In this document: piece by piece, positions 33,601-45,600 of the stretch
Layout: each line of letters starts with the position of its first letter
How positions within the stretch are numbered: position 1 is the stretch's first letter
Assembly: GCA_949825065.1 (NCBI GenBank)
Contig: OX463849.1
Span: 28,074,043-28,138,042, forward strand
DNA: 64,000 bases
Source of the DNA: Odontocerum albicorne
Lineage: Eukaryota; Arthropoda; Insecta; Trichoptera; Odontoceridae
Direction of reading: 5' to 3'
Program-made: the position numbers and the translations under genes
The notes under the pieces: model-generated
The model's input: only the letters and a program-made list of their open reading frames with translations
Told to the model about the DNA's origin: nothing
Database searches by the model: none

Positions 33601-36600
33601 GGAAAAGTGGCGATTTATTTCTCAACATAATCTCCTTTGAGTTCGATCCACTTGACTCAGCGATGCTCCAACTTCTTTAACCTGTCTGAAAAATACGTTT
33701 TCTGTAGGTCTACAAAGTAGGCCTCCGTGGCGGCGATAACCTCCTCATTCGACTCAAATTTCTGCCCGGCGAGTAACTTTTTCAAATTTGGAAACAAAAA
33801 GAAGTCGCACGGGGCCAAATCCGGAGAATACGGTGAATGGGGCAGCAGTTCGTAGCCTGATTCTACCAATTTGGCGTGAGCCGGTGCGTTGTCATGATGG
33901 AAGAGAACTTTTTTCTTCGCCAAATGGGGCCGTTTTATCTGCAATTCGGTGTCGAATCGGCCCAATAATTCGGCATAGTAGAGCCCTGTGACCGTTTTGC
34001 CCTTCTCCAGGAAGTCGATGTAGATCACACCTTTTGAATCCCAGAAAACGGTGGCCATCACCTTTCCGGCCGATAGGACAGTCTTCGCCTTCTTCGGAGC
34101 ACGTTCAACTGTTCCTTGGTCTCGGGTGTGTACCAGTGTATCCATGTTTCGTCGACGGTCACGAAACGACGCAGAAACTCCTTCGGATTGCGCTTAAACA
34201 TCGTCAAACACTGCTCTGAAGTGGTCTCACGGTTGCGCTTGTTGTCCGGAGTGAGCAAACGCGGCACCCATCGCGCCGACAGCTTTCTCATGCCCAATAC
34301 TTCATGCAGGATATGACCCACGCGGTCTTTTGAGATGCCTACTGTCTCAGCTATCTCGCGCACTTTCAATCGGCGGTCTGCCAATACGAGATCGTGGATT
34401 TTTGTCACGTTATCTTCCGTGGTAGCCGTTTTCGGGGCACCTGGGCGTGGCTCATCAAAAACCGACGTGCGACCAGGTTGAAACTCGTTATACCAATTTT
34501 TGACAGTCGCCATCGAAGGAGAAGAGTCACCGTACACAGCATCCAAGCGCTTTTTGATTTCACTGCGCGATTTCCCTTTCAAAAACAAGAATCGAATCAC
34601 CGACCGATATTGCTCTTTTTCCATTTTTCTCAAATCCGCGGACACGCTCGCTTCCACACGCGGTCAAAACAAAACTACGCGTCCGATTCGGCTGAAATTT
34701 TGACAGTAGCTGTTAACGAGAATGTACTACGCGATAAAAAATTGCTTTTGCGATAGTGGTGCTATCGGTCGATGAGGCTAAGTACTTAACGGACCGCCCT
34801 CGTATATTAAGAACAATAACAAGTAAATGTTTAGATTTTGATTTATGTTTTCAGAACTCCTGGATCCCAGTCTAGGCAAATTACAGAGCTCCCTGCAAAT
34901 AAACTTCATGGTTGATTTGGGATGGCTCTTGGCTCACTATTTCTTTGCTGGATATAAGTAAGTGAGCGATCAATCAAACAAACCTCGAAACACAACATAT
35001 AAGAAAAGAAAACATCAAAACTTGAACACACAATCAAACCGGAAAAACATTTATATACATACACATATATATGATACAAAACAAAATAAAAAATTATGGC
35101 ATAAGTACACCAAAAATTATAATTGCGCTTTTTAATAAGAATTTGCTTTAAATTCATAATAACTACTTTAAAATTAAAATCATCATAGTAAACAAAAATT
35201 CATAAAAAATTCTGCTTCTTGAGAAGGCTGTTCTCGGATGACAGAAAGGTGGAACGAGATAATGTACGGAAAGTTGAAACAGGAAATGGCGAAAAAGACA
35301 TATATTCAAACTAAACATTGATGGATGGGAGTGAAACGTGGGATTTGTAAAAAGAATGGAAGGAGCCACATTGAGAGATTTAAAATCAACCTTTTGTCTC
35401 TCTTTTTGGCCATTTGTGTTCAGTTACAAGATTACGACTGATTTAATTGTAAAACTTGTTCCATTGAGTGCAGACTTGACTTTAATTTCTACCACATTTA
35501 TTCTACTCTTATCAGTCCCCTCTAACTCCTAAACTTTGCTTCCATACATCAAGGTTGGCACTAACACAACACTGTACACAATAATTTGATTTTGAAAATA
35601 GTTTATACATATCTAACAATGGATCGAAACATTTTTTTTTCAAAATGCGTATTAATTTCCAGTGACAAACCAATGACCATCTTGTACGGAGAGGACTCTG
35701 ATGACTTGAGGACGGTAAGCAGGAAGAAGCCCAATATACAAGCTCATATGGTGCCAATGAAGAATGCTTTTGGAAAACATCATACGTAAGCACAATATAT
35801 TTTGTTTTGTAAAGAGATTTTTTATTTATTCAGACAAAATAGTAACGATACTGTCGTACTATCACTCCATTTCCATATCGAGATAAGCGGAGATAACAGA
35901 ACATTAAACTTTCCAATCACTAAGTATTTCCTTCCTCTCCTCAGCTCCTTTAGTACTCTTACATTTTCTTCTTTCGAAAATTCGTTAACTTGCTCCAACC
36001 ATACTTCTTCTGGTCTTCCATTAGCATTCTACTTTTTTTATTCAAACTTTCGTCACTTATTCGTGCAACCTGTCTAAACCACCTTAGCATGCTCTTTTTC
36101 ACGCTTTCACAAATTTTCTAGGTCCATACGTTCACTCCCATACATCTATCAATGTCGGCATAAGTACCAGGTTTGTAAATATGAAACCGGAATTTGCTCA
36201 TAGGTGGCTCTAGTTGTCAATGTAATGACTGTCAAACCGCGTCATTGGTGCCTTTTTCTTGTGTTTACATTTGTCAAAGACTTTTAACTCAGAACAATAC
36301 AAGTTTAATACGAGGGTTGCTACTTAAGTTTTGAGATATGCCAACACCAGTGTAGATACGTCAAATCTGACATCAGCATCGTAAAGTTTGATGTTTTTAA
36401 TGGTGTACATGCTCAGAAAGTTTTGTCATACGAGTGCTATTTGTGTTGTTTACAGTGACTTGAAAAATTCATCTCGGCCAAAAATGGAATTAAATCGTGA
36501 ACATTTTCGTGCGATGATTTTTTTATAATTTTCGACGTGGACCAACTCAACAACAATTCGAATTGATGGGTCATCCGCGGTACAGCTTTGATTTGGCACC

Positions 36601-39600
36601 CAATGATTTCTTTTTATTCCCGAACATCAAAAATAAATTGCGAGGTCAACGTTTTTCGACGCCTGAAGAAGCAGTTGATGCTTTCAAAACGCATGTTTTG
36701 AAGTTACCTCATTCGGAGTGGAAAAAGTGCTTCGAAAATTGGTTCAAACGCATGCAAAAGTGTATTGATCTTCATGGAGAGTATTTTGAAAAACAATAAA
36801 GCCATTTTCGATGATACTAAATATTTGTTTTTACTTGTCTGTCTCAAAACTTAAGTAGCAACCCTCGTACAACTACATATGTTTTCATAGCGTTGAACAT
36901 GTCTGTTTTTGTGCCTGAAAACTACGATTTGCGGACAGCATTGATTTTCTGTTACCATTTGAATAAAACTGCTGCAAAATCGCATCGAATGCTTGTCGAA
37001 GCTTACGGTGAGCATGCTCTTGGTAAATCACAGTGCTTTGAGTGGTTTAAAATATTCAAAAGTGGCGATTTTGCCGTGAGAAACGAAGAACGTGGAAGAC
37101 CACCGAGAAAATTTGAAAACGCCGAATTGCAAGCATTGTTGGAGGAGGATGACGCTCCAACACAACAACAACTCGTGGATCAATTAAATGTGACACGAGA
37201 AGCCATCTCCATATGTTTGAAAGCCATGGGAAAGATCCAGAAGGTGGGAAAATGGGTTCCACATGAACTGAATGAAAGACAGCAGGAAAACTGAAAAACT
37301 AAAAGAAAATTATTTCTCCATCGAATTGTGACTGGCGATGCAAAATGGATATATTTCGAGAATCCTAAGCGTAAAAAATCATGGGTAACTCCAAGCAAAC
37401 CAGCGACATCGACTGCAAGGCCAAATCGCTATGGACGGAAGACAATGCTCTGTGTTTGGTGGGATCAGAAGGGTGTTATCTATTATGAGCTGCTAAAACC
37501 TGGTGAAACCGTTAATACTGAACGCTACCGACAACAAATGAGGGATTTGAACCAAGCATTGCGTGAAAAACTATCAGAATATCAAAAGAGGCAACACAAA
37601 CTGATTTAGCTTCATGATAATGCACCATCGCAGACAGCAAAACGGGTCAAGGAAACGATTGAGGCGTTTAGTTGGCAAATACTTTCGCATGCGGCTTACT
37701 CACCAGACTTGGCTCCATCCGATTACTACTTATTTGCATCGATGGGACACGCACTTGCTGAGCAGCGCTTCACTTCTTACGAAAATGGCTCGATGATTGG
37801 TTTGCCTCAAAAGAGCAACAGTTTTTTTGGCGTGGCATCCACAAATTACCAGAGAGACGGGAAAAATGTGTAGCTAGCGATGGACAATACTTTAAATGAA
37901 ATATTTTTTACCATTTTCATACAATAAATGTGTATTTTCTATTAAAAAGAACCAGTTTCACATTTACAGACCTGATAAATGATAGACAGGAGACAAGTAA
38001 ATGTTATAGAAATGCATGCACTGTATGACAGTATAAAGAATGAAGTAATTAGTGATGAATGTGAACCTAAGGCGGTTTGTTACCAAATATGTTTTTCTGA
38101 ACATATACAGATGCAGGGAAGTACCTAGTACAATGGCTGCAGCCACTTGCTTCCTATCTTTACACTCAACTTATATATATTTATTTTGTAATATTTTCAA
38201 TCTGTCAATAATGGTGGGCACTAAAAAATATATTCTTTCTTTCAGTAAAATGGGACTTTATGTATACGAAGACGGATCACTACGAGTTGTCATTTCCACA
38301 GCCAATCTGTACTTGGACGATTGGGAAAATAGAACACAAGGGTATGTTCATTTGTCTTCTTAATACTTTAGGGTGGTTTTCTTGTAAACAAGCTTGTGTT
38401 TTTTTTGTATCATTGAATCTACTTGTGTTTTAAATAAATTTCAAGTGTGTTTACTCAGAGGAACAAAATTAACCTTTCCCTTCCTGTGCTAAAAAAATCC
38501 TCGCGTTCCGGTGCTGTATATTCAATACACATGTAAAAATGAGCGATTCGGAAAAATAAGAATGTTCATAGTCAATTACTTAATTTATTTAAATTTGAAG
38601 TAAATTATTTAAATTTAAACGTTTTTCAAATGGACCAGATTTTGAATGAAGGTAAAGTGAAAAGTATAAATAATAGAAAATTTCATAATGAGATGTGTGA
38701 CTGTGGAGGAGGTAGAAGCTGCGAGCTAATTTTGGGAACATTTTTAGAACATTTTGGGAACCTGTTCTCTCTGCCTACCCCACAAGGGACACGGCATGAT
38801 GATATATACGATCGTTAATTAGTCATAAATAGTAACAACAATAAAATTGAAACTATTGTAGAATTTTGAGTGCACACGAATACAAAATCACCGTGTTACT
38901 AAAAGTATAAACATTAACATGACTCATACACAAAAGTTTTAAGAAGGAGTGTATGCGTGGATATTACCTATCATACATAATACAAGCTTGTGACAAGTCA
39001 AGGTTCAGGAGGCCCAAAACCATAACATACAAATGAATAATCTACGAGGCGTATCCAGAAAGTAAGTGTACTGAGGCTCTCACGACCGGGTGGATTCTAT
39101 TTTCGACATGTTGGCTACACTTCCGTGTAGCCTGACCCTTCCCCTCCGCAACGAGACCGGTTCGAGGTCAGTATGTTGAGAAGTGTCGTCGCGACAACAC
39201 GTTTCGTGAAAAATGTCAACCCCATCTCCCGCCAAGTTGAATCGAGTGGAGGCCGGGCAAGAGTTTTTGAGGCGCTGCAAACTCCATGGAGATGAATTTC
39301 TCCGCTCCATCGTTACTGGAGATGAAACTTGGGTTGCACACTACACGCCTGAAACCAAAAGGCAGTCTCAACAGTGGCGTCACACCTCTTCACCCTCCGC
39401 CAAAAAGTTCAAAACCACAATTTCAGCCAAGAAAATCAAGGCATCCGTGTTTTGGGACTGTCAAGGCATAATTTTAATTGAATATATGCCTCAAGGGGAG
39501 ACCATCAACTCTGCAAGATACTGTGAGACCCTAAAAAAATTGCGGAGGGCGATTCAGAACAAGAGGAGAGGCATGCTGACAAAGGGAGTCTGTCTGTTGC

Positions 39601-42600
39601 ACGACAATGCCAGACGGAACTGCTCGCCTCGTTTAAATGGGATGTCCTGAACCATCCCGCGCATTCCCCTGACCTAGCACCTTCAGATTACTATCTCTTT
39701 ACCTCCCTGAAGCTGCACATGGGTGGAAAAAGGTTTTCAACCGACGAGGAGCTAAAGGAGGAGGTGGACGGAGGGGTTGGCGGGAAACTACTTCGAGGAA
39801 GGCATCAAACAGTTGATACCCCGCTTCACCACCTGCATTGAGAGGAATGGCGACTATGTCGAAAAATAGCTTACATATGTACTACGGTAACCACGTAATT
39901 TTTTTGTTTAAATAAAAAAAATTGTAACCTACAAAAATTCAGTACACTTAGTTTCTGGATATGCCTCGTATATGGAGAAAATAAAAACAAAAATATATTA
40001 ATCGTGTTTGAGAGGACATCAGTTGAGACATACCAAAATTCAATTCCACAATAATACGAGGCATATCCAGAAACTAAGTGTACTGAATTTTTGTAGGTTA
40101 CAATTTTTTTTATTTAAACAAAAAAATTACGTGGTTACCGTAGTACATATGTAAGCTATTTTTCGACATAGTCGCCATTCCTCTCAATGCAGGTGGTGAA
40201 GCTGGGTATCAACTTTTTGATGCCTTCCTCGAAGTAGTTTCCCGCCAACCCCTCCGTCTACTTCTCCACCTCCTCGTCGGTTGAAAACCTTTTTCCACCC
40301 ATGTGCAGCTTCAGGGAGGTAAAGAGATAGTAATCTGAAGGTGCTAGGTCAGGGGAATGCGCGGGATGGTTCAGGACATCCCATTTAAACGAGGCGAGCA
40401 GTTCCTTCGAGGTGTTGGCCGTGTGTGGTCTTGCATTGTCGTGCAGCAGGCAGACTCCCTTTGTCAGCATGCCTCTCTTGTTCTGAATCGCCCTCCGCAA
40501 TTTTTTTAGGGTCTCACAGTATCTTGCAGAGTTGATGGTCTCCCCTTGAGGCATATATTCAATTAAAATTATGCCTTGACAGTCCCAAAACACGGATGCC
40601 TTGATTTTCTTGGCTGAAATTGTGGTTTTGAACTTTTTGGCGGAGGGTGAAGAGGTGTGACGCCACTGTTGAGACTGCCTTTTGGTTTCAGGCGTGTAGT
40701 GTGCAACCCAAGTTTCATCTCCAGTAACGATGGAGCGGAGAAATTCATCTCCATGGAGTTTGCAGTGCCTCAAAAACTCTTGCCTTTTTACAAAATTTCG
40801 CACTTGGCGGGAGATTGGTTTGACATTTTTCACGAAACGTGTTGTCGCGTCGACACTTCTCAACGTACTGACCTCGAACCGGTCTCGTTGTGGAGGGGAA
40901 GGGTCACGCTACACGGAAGTGTAGCCAACATGTCGAAAATAAAATCCATCCGGTCGTGAGAGCCTCAGTACACTTACTTTCTGGATACGCCTCGTATGTT
41001 ACAAGGAAACATTATTTTATTAACTGAGTTGGGGAATTTTGTAACAATATGTTCATTAGTGTAGTGAGTGCTATGATATTGAACCAGTTTAAAAATTGTC
41101 TGGACAAATTCCTACGCATAAACCCGATTAAACTTAATGTACATATACTTACAGTATTCTTGCTGCGTGTCTGTAATAATAATTGTCAGTTTTGAAATCA
41201 CAAAAAGGTAGAAATTTTGTTCCAGGTTATGGATAAGCCCCAAGTGCCCGCGCCTGCCTGCCCCCGACATGGTGCAGGGGGAATCCCCCACAGAGTTCAA
41301 GCGCTCTCTTGTCAACTACCTCAGTGCATACTCCATGCCATGTCTCTGCCAGTACATAGAGAATGTCAAGCAAGCTGACTTCTCAGCCATCAAGTAAGAT
41401 TCTAAGACATGAGACTATTTTACATCATATTTATAGTGAATGCAATGCTACGAGTATAACATTAAATATCAAGAATAGTTAGTTAATTAGGCATTCCATC
41501 CTATAAAGAAGATAATTTATAAATAGTACTTTACACCATACAAGAATCATTATATGGGCCAAATTCCGTAACAGAGTTTTAAGTGAAATTAGAATTTATG
41601 AAGTTCAACTGCAGGCTCGAAAAAAAACACTTTTTTATTTTTCAATATAATTTCCTCGAAGTTGAATGCACCTTTTTCAACAATGCTTCAATGTCAATAC
41701 ACTGTTTTATAGAAGGATTTGTCAAAGTTTTCAAAATACTGTTTCACATGTATGACAGCATCATTTGAGTCAAATTTCTTTTCGCCAGGATGTTTTTTAA
41801 GATTAGGGAAAAGATGGAAATCTGGTGGTACCATGTCAAATAAATAAGGTGAATAGCTCATCAATTGAAAGTCATTGCCACGCAACTCGGCCATTGCAAC
41901 TGCCTCTATGTGAGCCGGAGCATTATCTTAGTGAAAGTCATTGCCACGCAACTCGGCCATTGCAACTGCCTCTATGTGAGCCGGAGCATTATCTTAGTGA
42001 AAGTCATTGCCACGCAACTCGGCCATTGCAACTGCCTCTATGTGAGCCGGAGCATTATCTTAGTGAAAGTCATTGCCACGCAACTCGGCCATTGCAACTA
42101 CCTCTATGTGAGCCGGAGCATTATCTTAGTGAAAGTCATTGCCACGCAACTCGGCCATTGCAACTACCTCTATGTGAGCTGGAGCATTATCTTAGTGAAA
42201 GTCATTGCCACGCAACTCGGCCATTGCAACTACCTCTATGTGAGCCGGAGCATTATCTTAGTGAAAGATGTATCTTCTTGATTTCTTCTCTCAATTAGAT
42301 TATGCGACAAGTGTAATACTATTATTTAGCCCTTATTCATTTTAATTTTTCAACCTTTTTTAGTATTCCAAAAAATAGAAATAACCGCTGTTGATTTTAC
42401 TGGAAACAATCAAGTTCTTTGAACTAATGCTGATTTACATCAGTTTTAATTTTACTATAAATTTTAATCATACTTTTTTGACAATGCTATTGTAAAGTGA
42501 GAAAGGCTTGTCACTTTAAGTTTATTGTATAGATTTTTTTTCACAATTAATGTTTAATAATTTTTTTTAAAAATGGAGTTGTAAAATACAAATACTATAT

Positions 42601-45600
42601 CAATCAAAAGCTTTTTTTATTTGTGTTAACACAGCTTCAGACATTATAAGTTTGAGAGTTTTGTTCTAGTGTTTTCATAGTGGCATCAGTCCCCGGAGGT
42701 CACTCGGACTTCCAGTGGGGACTGGGACGGATGGGCTCGCTTCTGTCCAAGTATTGCAAGATCCCCTCCGAGGAGTCTTACAAATGGGACCTCATCGTGC
42801 AGGCGTCCAGCATCGGCAGCTATGGAAAGGAACCTAAGGTAACTGTACCGGAACGTTACGTTCTGTCCTCACGATTTTAATTTACAGAAAAACATAATTA
42901 GCACAAAGTACTTTGATATTGGAAAGTACTTTGATGTTAGAAATAAGTACAAAATTTTACTTTGTGTATTTTAAATTTATTTAATGGTAAAAAACGAGTG
43001 GAAAACCAAGGAAAATATGGTTGGATAAAGTGAATTATATTCTAAAAGAAGGAATCGTAGAAAGTCAGAGAAATCGTAGAAGTTATATCGAGATAGGAAA
43101 GTCTGGTGCTCTGTCTTCTCTGCCTACCTCGACAGGGATGTGACGTGATGGTATGTATGTATCATTCTAACAGCTGCAGCCTTTAGTAGTAGCCCCCCGT
43201 TATCTGCGGGATTTATATCCACGGTTGACCTCTCATGAAGTTTTTTTTTAATAAATCTCGCTCTGAATCAGTACCACCGTTTACAAAGGCAGGTTTAACA
43301 AATCCAAAAATTCATCTCAAGTCACTCGTGTGATCAGTCGTGCTCCATTTCTTGCTATAATCGCATCATTCACGGTATCCCAGTTTTTGTATGCAAAAAG
43401 CTCTTATTTACTGTAATAAAGCCTTCGAAATGTAAGACTAGTGTTGCTAGTGAATCAGAGTCTGGAAAAAACACGTTTTAGTTTTTCACTTATAGCATTG
43501 CCATAGCAGGCAATGCTCAGAGTCTGGAAGAAACACGTTTTAGTTTTTCACTTATAGCATTGCCATAGCAGGCAATGCTATAAGTGAAAAACTAAAAATT
43601 CTAGACTGGGTAGGGAAAGAAAAAAAAAGCAATTGCTACAGTTATTTTAATTTTTTGAAAGAATGAATCTTCTATTCTTGGAGTGCTTAAAGAAATTCAT
43701 GCTAATTTTGCTGTCAAACTGTACAAAAAAATTAACACATTACCGTTAAGTTTATCAGATCTGTAAATATGAAACTGGATTTTTTTAATAGAAAATATAC
43801 ATTTATTGTATGAAAATGGTAAAAAATATTTTATTCAAAATATTGCCCATCGCTAGCTACACATTTTGCCATCTCTCTGGCAATTTGTGGATGCCACGCC
43901 AAAAAAACTATTGCTCTTTTGAGGCAAACCAATCATCGAGCCATTTTCGTAAGAAGTGAAGTGCTGCTCAGCAAGTGCATGTCCCATCGATGCAAATAAC
44001 CTTCTGGATCTTTCCCATGGCTTTCAAACGTATGGAGACGGCTTCTCATGTCACATTTAATTAATCCGCGAGTTGTTGCGTTTGAGCGTCATCGACATCC
44101 AACAATGCTTGCAGTTCAGCTATTTCAAACTTTCTCGGTGTTCTTAGTTTCTTATGTCAAAATCGCCACTTTTGAATTTTTTAAACCACTCAAAGCACTA
44201 TGATTTAACAAGAGCATGCTCACCGTAAGCTTCGACAAGCATTCAATGTGATTCTGCAGCAGTTTGCTTCAAATGGTAACAGAAATTCAATGCTGTCCGC
44301 AAATCGTAGTTTTCAGGCACAAAAACAGACATGTTAAACGCTATGAAAACATATGTAGTTGTATTAACCTTGTATTGTTATGAGTTAAAAGACAAATGTA
44401 AACACAAAAAAAGGCGCCAATGACGCGGTTTGACAGTCACTACATTGACAACTAGAGCCATCTATGAGCAAATTCCGGTTTCATATTTACAGACCTGATA
44501 TATTCAACGGCTGTCTAGTATGGTTTACTTCTACGATAATTTAGTGCGGTTTGTTATTATCCACGGATTTTGCCATCCACAGGAGACTTGAAACCTATCC
44601 TCTGCAGATGATGGGGGACTGCTGTAACTGTGGGAAGAACAAATACTAAAACGATTCCACAAAACTTAATTTTACAAAGAAACAGTAAGAAAAAACAACA
44701 AAATTCAAATCAGTAACAAAACGGTCCTACTTTGAGCACATTAAACTATGACATTCGATAACTCGATAGAACTTAAATTCAATGCAATGAATTTAAAAAA
44801 AGCTTTTAATCATGACATTTCCGAGTGTAGTTCTCAAACAAGTCGAAAACTGAGTGTTTGGAAAAATAAATCATATTTAAGCTTAAAACAGTTTCAATTC
44901 TTAAAATCCATTCTGCATTTTATAACACACTGTTTGAAATTATTTCTAGCTCTGGCTGACGGGCGACTTCCAGAACCAGATGTGCCGCAGCTCGCAGTTG
45001 GCACCGCTGCAGACACGCCGGTCCCCACTGCGCTTCATCTATCCCTCGCTCAAAGCTGTCAAGCACTCGCACGACAACCTGCTGGGTGGAGGCTGTTTGC
45101 CTTACTCTAACACTGTACATGTCAAGCAGACTTGGCTGAATGGCTTCCTGCAGTATGTTTACATTTATTTATTTTTCTAGTGCTGTTTTATAATTGTAAT
45201 TACCCAGATTTATCCAGAATACTCGGAAGTTTGTCCTAATTGAAAAATCTAAAAACAGATGTCACCCAAATGGCACAGTAATAACAAATGTCACATTATT
45301 TTGTTTTCGTAAATGCAATAAATGAGTTTGTAATTATTGATTGTAATAATTCAATTATAAAATTGAAAAAAAATAATTTTCATCCAATATTTTGGCTATA
45401 ACTTTGTGGAACTTCACTCTTCCGATGTGGGTGGTCCATAGTAACATAACACCAGTCTGATGTAAGCACAGCTCTCATAACAAACCGGGATCATTCCGCC
45501 TGAAGAGAGGCTCAGGATAGGAGGTAGAAATATGTCTAGCAGGGATTAATGTAATAACAAAGTAATTTACTGTCAAACATTCATTTTTATCCACATCCCA

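Larger units (their letters stand above)
43185..44625. mobile_element. Pogo/Tigger-like ends around mariner family A copy 3
   Basis: Left AGTAGCCCCCCGTTATCTGC, right TCTGCAGATGATGGGGGACT: inverted ends of the type CAGT.CCCCC.TTATCTGCGG known from pogo/Tigger elements. No transposase recognised. The mariner occupies 43755-44498. Confidence 0.6.

Noticed and set aside
41825..42298. 157- and 138-codon open frames on the + strand with a repeated 22-residue unit, looking like a repeat protein
   Set aside because: The frame is open only because the 66-bp unit is a multiple of three. The minus strand explains the unit as mariner DNAPAH sequence, and no start context or neighbouring exon supports a + gene.
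42680..42838. TDP1 exon 9 starting at 42681 after TTTTCATAG
   Set aside because: It breaks the frame with exon 8. The AG at 42669 gives a continuous NVFIVASVPGG and the right phase.
44920..45120. Minus-strand frames over TDP1 exons 10 and 11 (also 45751-46053)
   Set aside because: Antisense shadows of GC-rich coding exons.
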